Source of the DNA: Paenibacillus sp. MSJ-34
Lineage (GTDB): Bacteria > Bacillota > Bacilli > Paenibacillales > Paenibacillaceae
Direction: 5' to 3'
Length of the DNA: 43,273 nt
NCBI RefSeq assembly: GCF_018918005.1
Contig: NZ_JAHLPR010000051.1
Location: 1-43,273 of the forward strand
Shown here: positions 18,317 to 26,810 of the stretch, piece by piece
Layout: each line of letters starts with the position of its first letter
Numbering within the stretch: the stretch's first letter is position 1
Position numbers and translations under genes: made by a program
The notes under the pieces: generated by a model
Database searches by the model: none
The model's input: only the letters and a program-made list of their open reading frames with translations
What the model was told of the DNA's origin: nothing

Positions 18317-18384
18317 AGTTCCACTTAAACACTTGGTTTTGTCAGAAACTTGTAAGTGGGTCTTCTCCCTCTCGGGTCGTAGCC
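18317..18384 (+). repeat. 68-bp repeat, copy 1
   Basis: This stretch, from AGTTCCACTTAAACACTTGG to GGGTCGTAGCC, is the same at 37447-37514. Here it abuts an IstB relic. Both copies lie just after an SLH gene, so it is probably a mobile-element end that marks a shared breakpoint. Confidence 0.7.
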
Positions 18385-18975
18385 TCATTTTGGTTCGCCG
18401 AGAAGAGAAACAACTTGCTAGGCGGTATAAATGGGCGTCGTTCCCTGAGATTAAGACGCATGATGAGTTTCGGCTTGAGGAACTGCCGTCCTTATGCTAA
18501 CGCCAATTTCAACAGCTTCGGGAGCTCTTATGGCTTGAGCAGAATTACAATGCTCGGGCTCCCGGAGTTGGAAAAACGCACATAGCCATCGGATTAGGCA
18601 CGGAGGCGTTAAAAAACGGCTACAAAGTGAGCTTTGTGGCTATGGATAATTTAATCCAGCTATTGAAGACAAAAGAGATTTCTCGATTCTCACAGTACAA
18701 ACTCCGGCGGATTTATACCTCTGATCCTAGTGATTCTGGATGATCTGATGTTTATGGCTATGGACCGTAATGAAGCAAATTTATACTTTCGGTGTGAATA
18801 AGCTGTAAATGGCCAAACCTCAATCATACTTACTTCGAATAAAGGACCAGGGGATTTGGGTGAATTACTGAGTGATCAGGCGAACGGCTGCCATCCTGAA
18901 TCGTATTCTGCATAAGAGTGAGGTCATTTAATTAAGTGGTGATAGCTACCGTTTGAAGCACCAACAGACCATTTA
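18375..18975 (+). pseudogene. IstB-like IS21 ATPase relic
   Basis: One frame gives RREEKQLARRYKWASFPEIKTHDEF, a stop, then QFQQLRELLWLEQ and Walker A APGVGKTHIAIGLG near 18558-18600. Later shifted frames give VILDDLMF, ILTSNKGPG and NRILHKS. These are the ordered blocks of IstB, the helper ATPase of IS21-family elements. Several stops and shifts kill it. No istA remains. Confidence 0.75.
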
Positions 18976-18979
18976 TGCA

Positions 18980-19935
18980 AGTTATAACTGTTCAAAAGTC
19001 GTGCGCAACAGCCGATGCCAGCGGTGAAACGACGCGCTGCCCGTGTACTGTTCGTGGAAGTGGATGGGCTATAACACGAAGCTGCAGCGAAGCAAAAAGC
19101 GCGGGATGGAGAACGCAATCGCAGTCGTACACGAAGGCTGGGAGAGCGGCAAGCGGGTACAGCTGAAGAACAAACAGCAATACCTGCATAAGAGCGGCGG
19201 CGACTTCTGGGAAGGATTCGGGGACTTTCTGGCGGAGCGTTACGAAATTGACGCGAACACGTGGCTTGTGGTGACCGGAGACGGGGCGGCGTGGATCGGG
19301 GAATGTACATCCTGCTTTCAACAATGTCTGTATATGCTGGACCGCTTTCATGTGGCGCGTGATTTGAAACGCTTTGTCGGTCATTTGCCGCAGGTGTAGG
19401 AGGCCGTGAGACAGTTTTGGCCAAAAAGGATGCAGCCACGCTTATGGCGGTTCTGGAAGGCGTGTCGGAGCAAGAGATAGCGGGAAGAGAACCGGAAGGA
19501 TTGGAAACCTTATAAAAGCTTTCTAAAGCGGCATGGAAGCATTTGGACGACTACCGAAAATCAATCCAGGCGAAGGGGACCGACACAAGCGGTATGCGCC
19601 CGATGGGAAGCGCAGAATCGCAAATGCGTATATTCGCCAAGCGTACGAAGAGTGGCGGGTACAGTTGGAGTGATCAAGGCGTCAGGGCGATGCTGAGGAC
19701 GATGATGAGGATTCAAGAAGACGGCAGGGTGGTAAGAACGTTTGTAGGACAAGCGAGTAAGCAGGCAACGTCGCAGCAGCCGATAAACATGCGGCAATTG
19801 CTCAAGAACGTGACGCAACTGGTCAAGGGTTGTATCGCTGGAATGATTCGCATATTGCAAGGACCGAAGCAAAGCAGCACAACGGGAATGGCTCTTAAAG
19901 GGCTTCAATGGCAAGCTTGCAAATTTAGGTAAATA
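18980..19935 (+). pseudogene. ISLre2-family (UPF0236) transposase relic
   Basis: Pieces in different frames follow the family order: VLFVEVDGL near 19047 (catalytic Asp region), then KKRGMENAIAVVHEGWE and GDGAAWI...MLDRFHVARDLKRF up to a TAG at 19397. A further frame from 19543 covers GSAESQMRIFAKRTKSGGYSWSDQGVRAML. N-terminal sequence is missing and at least two frame changes are present, so it is inactive. It directly follows the IstB relic. Confidence 0.75.
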
Positions 19936-20024
19936 TCTCTTTGGAGAACGATCAAGGAAAAGCGCTTACAGGGGCAAAGATTCTTTATAAAGTTCGTTTT
20001 GTTCCCTTAATGAATTGCCCACAC

Positions 20025-20078
20025 AGACTTGACACTGACTACTGCCCCCGCTAGCTTGACACTGAAAAAGAATTTTAG
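20025..20078. repeat. Probable IS21-type terminal repeats
   Basis: CTTGACACTGA occurs twice within about 37 bp. Multiple short repeats near an element end are typical of IS21. With the IstB relic upstream, this is probably the far end of the same old element. Confidence 0.45.
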
Positions 20079-20229
20079 TATATTGACTTAACAAGTAAAG
20101 TCTATATAATTTTGGGCAATATTGCCTACTTCGACTTTACAATTTCAAAAGTAAGTTTTTATCCACCGAAAAATACACAGAAAATAAAAAAATACTAAAT
20201 CAAACACGGCATGAACATAGGGGGATCAC

Positions 20230-21969
20230 ATGAGGATCTTCACGCAAAAAACAAAATCCTGGAATGACTATATTAATTTTTCACGTTCGACAGATATATC
20301 TCAGGTAGGTGACCGAGCCAAAGAAAGACTGGTGTTTCTAGGTATTAATCAAGATACACTAAATCATGTAAGAGAAGCTGCCCATATTCTGTTACCATAT
20401 AAAGCTAAACTCGTTAATCATTTTTATGAAAATCTTCAATCCATCGATCATTTAAAGAAAATTATCCTTGAACATTCCACAATAGATCGACTGCGACAAA
20501 CGATGGAGCGGTACTTAGACCAGTTTCTTCATGGAGAAATTAATAATGATTATATTATGTCAAGAATTCTCATTGGTCAAGTCCATAGCCGCATACACTT
20601 GACAGCAGAACACTTTATCTCGGCTCATCATTTGTTAACCCAATTAATGACATCAATTTTGATGGAAAAGGTTCATGATAAGCCACATCAAATGATACAG
20701 ATGGTTCTTGCCGTACAAAAGTTAGCCGCCTATGATCAACAACTTATTGTTGAAGTGTATATGGAAGAAACATTCAAGTCTTTTTTGTTTGGTGTTTCGG
20801 ATTTACTCAATCACACAACACAATTAGACACAACAAAACAATTGATTGTATCGATGGATAGGCAGATAGAGGAAAGTTATAGTGTAACGGCGGCAACGGA
20901 AGAGATGAGCGCATCCATTCATGAAGTTGCCAACCATGCAGTAAGAGTGGCTGAAGGAACCGATCAAGCAGTGCAATCGGCAGATCAAAGTAAAGTAGTG
21001 ATCAATGATGCATTGGATGATATTAGTAAGATTGGCCATGTCTATCATCAGGTCATCGAACAAGTCAATCAGCTCGACCGCGAAATTGGACAAACCCAAG
21101 CAGTTGTCAAGATCATACGAGAAATCGCAGATCAAACCAATTTGCTTGCTTTGAATGCAAGCATCGAAGCGGCTCGTGCCGGTGAACAGGGAAAAGGTTT
21201 TTCTGTTGTTGCCTCGGAGGTACGGAAATTAGCTGAACATACAAAAGAAGAAATCGCACGGATTACATCAAATATGGACTCTTTGAGCAAAGTGTCAGCC
21301 CAGGTTATTCGACAGATTAAGCAAACAGGTGATCTTGTTGAAAAGACTGTGACCGGGGCGCAATATGCCCGGGAAGTGATTACACAAATCGTGTCGATGA
21401 TGAAAGATACAAGCAATTCCACTTCGCATATTGCCGCAATGACCGAAGAACAGTCCGCTGTGGTTACAGAAATTACGGAACGCAATTCCATTATCCATGA
21501 TCATAGTTCATCTACTCAAAAGGTTGCGGAAGAAACTGCAAGAATTATCTATGATTTAAGTATTAAAATGGACGAATATCGAAATTCATTCTTTGGAATT
21601 AATGTGAAGCTCAATTCCAATGATTTAGTTCGAGTAGCCAAAACGGATCATCTTCTTTGGAAATGGAAGATTTATAACATGGTATTAGGAATATCAAAAA
21701 TAGATTCGAATCAAGTAACATCCCATGAGTCTTGCAGATTAGGCAAATGGTATTATGGTGATTTGCCTCTCTTTGTAAAGAATAGCGATGCTTATAAAGA
21801 ACTAGAGGAGCCTCACAAGGAAGTACACTACTACGCAAAAATAGCAGTAGAACACTATGAGAAAGGAAATCTGCTTGGTGCAGAACAATCATTAGAACTA
21901 CTTGAACAAGCTTCAGATAAGGTGATTCATCTTTTATCAAAAATAGAAGTCGACCTCTCCAAAAAATGA
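20230..21969 (+). CDS. HemAT-like globin-coupled chemoreceptor with CZB domain
   Basis: 579 residues with no signal or membrane segment, hence a soluble cytoplasmic transducer. Residues 1-190 fit the globin-coupled sensor fold of HemAT, with a candidate haem-proximal His119 in QVHSRIHL. The methyl-accepting signalling domain follows, with the conserved hairpin at about 297-342 ([35 protein letters not shown]). The C-terminal 110 residues are a CZB zinc-binding domain: [20 protein letters not shown] and PHKEVHYYA. HemAT proteins sense oxygen and signal to CheA. CZB domains in other receptors sense zinc or oxidants, so this could combine two inputs. GGGGG before the ATG supports the start. No che genes are nearby, and a terminator follows at 22049. 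Confidence 0.85.
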   Translation: MRIFTQKTKSWNDYINFSRSTDISQVGDRAKERLVFLGINQDTLNHVREAAHILLPYKAKLVNHFYENLQSIDHLKKIILEHSTIDRLRQTMERYLDQFLHGEINNDYIMSRILIGQVHSRIHLTAEHFISAHHLLTQLMTSILMEKVHDKPHQMIQMVLAVQKLAAYDQQLIVEVYMEETFKSFLFGVSDLLNHTTQLDTTKQLIVSMDRQIEESYSVTAATEEMSASIHEVANHAVRVAEGTDQAVQSADQSKVVINDALDDISKIGHVYHQVIEQVNQLDREIGQTQAVVKIIREIADQTNLLALNASIEAARAGEQGKGFSVVASEVRKLAEHTKEEIARITSNMDSLSKVSAQVIRQIKQTGDLVEKTVTGAQYAREVITQIVSMMKDTSNSTSHIAAMTEEQSAVVTEITERNSIIHDHSSSTQKVAEETARIIYDLSIKMDEYRNSFFGINVKLNSNDLVRVAKTDHLLWKWKIYNMVLGISKIDSNQVTSHESCRLGKWYYGDLPLFVKNSDAYKELEEPHKEVHYYAKIAVEHYEKGNLLGAEQSLELLEQASDKVIHLLSKIEVDLSKK

Positions 21970-22048
21970 AGCGGATAATAAGTTGACGATTCCAAATATT
22001 TATGTGAGGGAGAATTTCATTACCCCTCAATATTGAATCTTGATTCAT

Positions 22049-22075
22049 TCCCACGAACTGTGGGATTTTTATTTG
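22049..22075 (+). terminator. Rho-independent terminator after the HemAT gene
   Basis: The stem TCCCAC / GTGGGA with loop GAACT is followed by TTTTTATTT. Confidence 0.8.
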
Positions 22076-22197
22076 AGAACAAAAAGGAGCCATTACTGTA
22101 ATGAAGTAATTTAAACTTTGAATGAAAAAAGCGCCTCTAGTATTCTGGGAAACGTTCCACCCAAAGAACAATTACCCGTACAGGAGGTTCTCCACTA

Positions 22198-22470
22198 TGA
22201 AGTATAAGCAATCGAAAAAACAGAATCAACGGATTCAACAAATAACCGCATATTGAGAAAAATCGCATGTTGTCAGAGCTGTCGATTTCCGCGGAATCGA
22301 GCTTGGCAAGGACTGCGTGTTCAGCAATGACCATTCTGGTCTGACGAAACTCGTTTCGTGGATGAAGGAGCTTCAGCGGCAATACGCCAAGACAGACTTT
22401 ATCTTGGGCATCGAGCAAACCGGACACCACTGGTTTCCACTGGCCGAATTTCTGCAACTGATCAAGGGAA
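22198..22470 (+). pseudogene. IS110-family transposase N-terminal fragment
   Basis: From an ATG behind GGAGG the frame reads MKYKQSKKQNQRIQQI, is cut by a stop, and resumes as HVVRAVDFRGIELGKD...FILGIEQTGHHWFPLAEFLQ. That is the DEDD-type N-terminus of an IS110 transposase, with the first Asp and the Glu motif kept. After about 22470 the sequence switches abruptly to an unrelated gene tail. Confidence 0.7.
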
Positions 22471-22750
22471 ACAAAAAATCAACATATGGGGCGAGAATTA
22501 TGGAACTTTCCGTGTGGATAAAATTGGCGTTCAGCTCACCTTGCAGCGTTGGACAGGCTCGGAATGGATCAATGTCTATTTTGGAGCGAGCGTCGAAGAT
22601 AGCAATACGGCCTATGCGTATTCTTCGATTCGAGATATATCGGTTTGGTCCGGTTACTACTACCGGACCAAATCCTATCATTGGGCAAAGAAAGGCACTA
22701 CCGTAGAATCTGGATACCGGTACTCATCCTCATACTTGATACCTGAATAA
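22471..22750 (+). pseudogene. C-terminal piece of a DUF6147-like secreted protein
   Basis: The frame ending at 22750 reads GTFRVDKIGVQLTLQRWTG, then SEWINVYFG, then SGYYYRTKSYHWAKKGTTVESGYRYSSSYLIPE. The pattern of VDKIG..L.LQ.W.G..W and the YR..H....G..E tail resembles small exported DUF6147-type proteins of Firmicutes. The N-terminus and signal peptide were lost at the junction with the IS110 fragment. Confidence 0.45.
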
Positions 22751-23081
22751 ATACATAATTTCCTTGGGGACGAGCGTGGAAGTGCGGCGCGGAGGGGATT
22801 AAACATTAGAGCCGTGCCATTAGACCCTACGTTCAAAAATGAGAACATTTCGTCTGGAAGGAACAAGACGGAAACCATTGGCAAGAAGACAGCGTTCAGC
22901 AGGCAACACGCGTCTACCAATCAAAAAGAATCGGTTACACGGTCTAGCACTACCCGTTATACGGACGGCTGTGATAATTCTGATTCTAGTTCCTGTTCTG
23001 CGTCTAAACTCGAATCTTACTACATCTGTTCTTAAGCGGGCCATACTAATCACCTCGCTTTTCTTTGAGTTACCATAGGCT
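22751..23081. other. Gap, nothing identified
   Basis: Several short overlapping frames exist but none has a ribosome site or a recognisable product. Likely scrambled sequence between gene fragments. Confidence 0.4.
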
Positions 23082-23240
23082 GAAGGTGTTTCCTTCGGCT
23101 GGCCGAAGCGCGAAATCGATGAAAAGTTCGTGAGCGCCTATCATGCTTGGAAGGAATGGCATTTGACGGCAACAGCAGCCATGAAATCCGTCGGAATGAC
23201 CAGAACGACCTTTTATCGCCGCGGCTGTAGGAGGATTTAG
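23082..23240 (+). pseudogene. C-terminal fragment of a serine resolvase
   Basis: The frame reads EGVSFGWPKREIDEKFVSAYHAWKEW, then HLTATAAMKSVGMTRTTFYRR. This is the linker and C-terminal HTH typical of Tn3-type resolvase/invertase proteins. The catalytic N-terminal domain is absent, so it is a remnant. Confidence 0.65.
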
Positions 23241-23320
23241 AATAAAAAGCTGAACGTTTTTAGACTCTGGAATATCAACTGTTCGGTTTTTCAAGTCGCA
23301 ACAAAGGGGAAGAAAAGCCT

Positions 23321-23804
23321 ATGAAAAATACCGGTATCGTCCGGCAGGTCGATGAACTTGGTCGAATCGTATTGCCTATAGAGTTGAGGCGCTTGATGGG
23401 GTTGGAAGAAAAAAGACCCGGTTGAGGTTTTTGTAGACGATGTGGCCCAGCAGATTATCCTACGCAAGTATCGAACGCAGGAGTGCTTATTTTGTAATTC
23501 AACGGAGAGGTTGTCCTACTTCCGAGAGTGGTTTATTTGTCCTTCCTGTTTGGGAGAACTGGTTCCCGACCGGCAAATCGGAGATTTGGAAAGCGTCGCG
23601 GCATATAAGGAGGAAATAGGGATGCAAGGGAAGCTTCTTCGAATTATCCCCCAAAACAAAAAAAGACAGCACGGAGAGTCGTTAAATAGGTTGGTCGAGG
23701 TGATGTGCACCAACCCGAAGGCGTCTCAAAGCGAGTGTGTGCGAACACTCGGCATTACACAAGGTCGTGTAAGCCAATTGCTTCGTGCGATGAAAAGTAA
23801 ATGA
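23321..23804 (+). pseudogene. AbrB/SpoVT-like regulator with zinc-finger and HTH tail, frameshifted
   Basis: From ATG 23321 the frame gives MKNTGIVRQVDELGRIVLPIELRRLMGLEEK, the swapped-hairpin AbrB DNA-binding domain. A six-A run near 23408 shifts the frame, and the other frame continues DPVEVFVDD.AQQIILRKY. Next comes a CxxC...CPSC pair that could bind zinc (near 23465-23550), and a C-terminal HTH-like segment (SQSECVRTLGITQGRVSQLLRAMKSK). Restoring one frame needs loss of one A. The AbrB plus zinc plus HTH order is unusual. It could be a true pseudogene, a sequencing error or slippage. Confidence 0.65.
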
Positions 23805-23819
23805 AGAATGGAGGTTATT

Positions 23820-23912
23820 ATGAAGTTTTTCCATATTCAATCAAAAGGTATAGTTTTTGTACCAACATTTTTAGGCATGGAATGTCGGCAATTATTATCT
23901 ATTTTGTTTTAA
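23820..23912 (+). CDS. Possible 30-residue peptide
   Basis: An ATG with GGAGG five bases upstream opens a 30-codon frame (MKFFHIQSKGIVFVPTFLG...). It sits 15 bases after the AbrB-like gene and 26 bases before the AraC start. No family recognised. It could be a leader peptide or a remnant. Confidence 0.25.
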   Translation: MKFFHIQSKGIVFVPTFLGMECRQLLSILF

Positions 23913-24474
23913 AGTAAGTATTGAAAGGGAGTAAACCTATGGATTGGCTAGAAAGAATGAACAATGCGTTAAACTACATTGAAAATAGTCTGGATGAAGA
24001 AATAGACTACAAAGAGATTGCAAAAGCAGCTAACTGTTCTGAGTTTCATTTTTCAAGAATGTTCTCTTCAATCTCAGGTGTATCGCTATCAGAATATATT
24101 AGACGAAGACGATTAACGCTTGCAGCATTTGAAATTCAAAAGAGCGATATTCGGATCATAGATCTGGCAATCAAATATGGTTATGTTTCTTCTGATACTT
24201 TCTCGCGTGCTTTTCAAAAAATGCATGGAGTATCCCCATCCAATGCTCGTAATAGAGGGGTACAGTTAAAAGCCTTTCCTAGGATTTCCTTCCAAATTTC
24301 TATTAAAGTCCAGCGGTATGATGTCAAGCCCCTAATTCGTAAGAATTGGAAATTTTCTTGGCGGTAAGCACATGTGCCAGGAAAAATGGGCACATCAAAC
24401 CAAGCCCAGTGAAAAATCCAGGTAATTACCAGATTATTACTGGGAATCCGTGAAGGACTTTGGCAAAGGAGGCG

Positions 24475-25711
24475 TTAATCCTTCGCAGTCATCACCTTTC
24501 TTCGAGGCGTGTAGAGTTGGCCGTTGCGTAGCAGCACATCGACCAGACGCACAAGTTTTCTTGCCGTTAAGACGAGGGCGCGTTTGTGTTGGTGCTTGGG
24601 AACTTCCTTATATTTCTTCCGGTAGTAATCGCCGAATTCTTCATCGCGGTTTTTCACCGAGTTGGCAGCTTCAACTAGGTAGTAGCGAAGGAATCAGTTG
24701 CCGGATCGAATGCGTTTGGTATCCTCGGCTTCGAATGGGCCGGACTGATGCTTGCGCCACACCAGGCCAGCGTACTTGGCCACGGCGGCTTGGTCGCTGA
24801 AGCGTTCAATGTCGCCTAGTTCAGCGAGAATGCCGGCGGCGTAGACCTTGCCGATGCCGGGTATGGATTTCAGGCATTGAGCACCTGGAATACCTTCCAG
24901 AATCCGCGCGATTGCCTTGTCCAGATCCTTGAGCTGAGACTGAATGCTTCGAATGGTCTGAATGGATGTGCCCAGCACAAGGTCAATGGAATCCTCAACA
25001 ACCTTGGACAGCCGATAAGAGGCTCTGGCGGCCTTCTGAATGCAGCGAGCGACGTTCTCAGCGTCAGGGAAGCGATTGCGCCCCTTGTCTCTGAGATAGT
25101 CAGCCAACTCCGCGACATCCATGGTCGCAATGTCGTCCAGGCTATATTGGTCTGAGAGCATCTCCAGAATGGCATGCCCGAATACGGAACTTTCGACTTC
25201 GGACGTAAAGGCATTGCACTTGTAGAACAGGTTCTGCAGGAAGTACTGCTTCTCACGTGTCAGGCTGTGGACCATATGAAATCGCATACGGGTAAGTCGC
25301 TGCAAGGCAACGTATTGTTCCTGCATCACGATGGTCGTCGTCAGTCTGCCGAAGCGCAGACGGTCTGCAATGATCCAGGCGTCGAGGCGATCGGTCTTGT
25401 CCATATCCGGATATGCTTCTCTGAACTTGCTGACCAGCTTCGCGTTGATGGTAAACACTTTGGCCCTTGAGCGCCGCGTCCTCGTGCATATACATCGCAG
25501 GATGCCAGCTGTAGACCGAGGTCGCTTCAAGCCCGATATGGATTTCGGAAGATGATAGCTTGTCCGCCACGGCAACAATGCGGTCGCGCAGGTGGGAAGC
25601 GCCATGCAAATCGTTCTTCACCTTCAGCGCCTCAACCTTGTCGCCGTCCGAATTCATGAAACACGCTTCCAGTTCTTGTGAACTGACGTCAATACCGACA
25701 AAAAGCTTCAA
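24475..25711 (-). pseudogene. IS110 DEDD transposase, frameshifted and with opal stop
   Basis: It starts MKLFVGIDVSSQELEACF (first catalytic Asp in GIDVS) and has Glu in IGLEATSVYSWH. Near 25465 one extra base shifts the frame. The second frame continues KVFTINAKLV...DKTDRLDAWIIADRL and the C-terminal domain with LKSIPGIGKVYAAGILAELGDIERF. At RIRSGN a TGA replaces an expected Arg codon. The same frame then runs on to VLLRNGQLYTPRRKV and ends at 24475. Two lesions imply no active transposase unless supplied in trans. Confidence 0.85.
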
Positions 25712-26106
25712 TTGAGATTCCTCCTTTCTATAAGGGATTCAGGGAATAAGACTCTCCGGGATGCCTCCGGCGCACTCGCAGATCAATCACCCTCGCATAT
25801 GAGGACACACTTCGGGCCATGAGCTGCCCCGACACTGCTACAGTCGGGCATGGGGTGCCGAAGGGAACAGCCAGCGGGTAAGAAGCTCAGACGAGTACCG
25901 GAGAAACAGACTTTAAATGTAGACGGACTACAGGAGATGAAAGAATTTCCCCGAATGGACCCTAAGATCCATTGTCCAGAGACATGCCGGAAAGTCCAGT
26001 CCCAAATTCAATTTTCAAAGAACAAGCTGGAATTTCCGAAGGCGGGCCTCCAGCCCCACCGGGGCTGGAAATTAACTCAAAACTGCTTTCAAGAAATACT
26101 ATACGA
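25712..26106 (-). ncRNA. Candidate bridge-RNA region of the IS110 element
   Basis: This 395-bp end lies upstream of the transposase and has no gene. It holds strong hairpins: CCAGCCCC / GGGGCTGG with a 3-nt loop (26050-26068), flanked by pairing AATTTCC and GGAAATT, and CCCGAC / GTCGGG (25828-25848). In IS110-group elements such as IS621 this end is transcribed into the bridge RNA that specifies target and donor. Transcript ends and guide loops cannot be fixed from one copy. Confidence 0.5.
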
Positions 26107-26642
26107 GGAGATACCGTGATGGATTACAGAATTGAAAACCTTGATTTTAAATTAAGAATTGTAGGAAAAAGTAAGCCAGTAAAAACAAGTAGAGCATTTA
26201 AAATAATTCCTACACTTTGGAACACCGCCAAAAAAGATGGATTTATGCAAAAACTAAAAGAGATGTCATGGGAAAATCCAAAATGCACGTTAGAAGGTCT
26301 TCTGGGGGTTTGTGGAAAAGAAGCTGCCATAACAGATGAAGAGTTTTCCTATTTCATGGGCGTAAGATACGATGGGGAATCCCCGGCAAATATGGAGACG
26401 CTTATTATTCCCGCAAGTACATGGGCAGTTTTTCCGAACATAGTAGATGCGTGGAAACGTTTATATTCCGAGTGGGTCCCTACCTCCGAGTATGAACTTG
26501 CAAATTTACCGTGTATAGAATGTTATTACGGTCCGAAGCATAACCCAAGACACGAACTCTGGGTCCCTGTTATCCCAAAGTAACTTACATATTCAATAAT
26601 AGAAGGATTGTTTATAGAGTAACGAAAAGTCCAATTTCTCTA

Positions 26643-26798
26643 TATAATGAAGGTTTGCCCAGAATGCAGAAACGGTAGTGCTGGTAGCATGTTGGGCATT
26701 GCCAGTAGCCGGGCGGTCATGTAGCTTCAGGTGCGAGTAATCTGAAATTGAACAGATACAACGATAGAAACGATGGTTGCTAGGTTGTATCTGTTTTT
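26643..26798 (+). ncRNA. Possible small RNA or orphan transcript with terminator
   Basis: A TATAAT at 26643-26648 (weak -35) and a perfect 12-bp hairpin AACAGATACAAC (26751-26762) / GTTGTATCTGTT (26784-26795) followed by T residues bracket about 145 nt without a good frame. The hairpin may instead be the terminator of the AraC/GyrI gene. The rest of the 26584-26810 gap shows nothing. Confidence 0.3.
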
Positions 26799-26810
26799 GG
26801 TGACAATGTT

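Larger units (their letters stand above)
24308..26106 (-). mobile_element. IS110-family element
   Basis: About 1.8 kb inserted cleanly in an AraC gene. The transposase reads minus. About 395 bp of non-coding DNA lies upstream of it and about 165 bp downstream. No inverted repeats or target duplication are seen, as expected for IS110. The long transposase-proximal non-coding end fits the layout in which IS110 elements carry a bridge RNA. Confidence 0.8.
23939..26583 (+). pseudogene. AraC-family regulator with GyrI-like domain, split by IS110
   Basis: The 5' part (23939-24307) encodes two AraC HTH motifs ([21 protein letters not shown]..., [19 protein letters not shown]). The 3' part (26107-26583) encodes a GyrI-like effector-binding domain (MDYRIENLDFKLRIVG...ELWVPVIPK). 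Deleting 24308-26106 joins ATT AAA to GGA GAT ACC GTG in frame, restoring 281 residues. The start is set by AAAGGGAG seven bases upstream of the ATG. The truncated HTH part runs a few codons into the element. The GyrI part has its own GAGGAG before ATG 26119 and might be made alone. Such regulators normally couple small-molecule binding to promoter activation. Confidence 0.8.

Noticed and set aside
24877-25555. Plus-strand frames opposite the IS110 transposase
   Set aside because: They are antisense shadows of a recognisable transposase and lack start signals.
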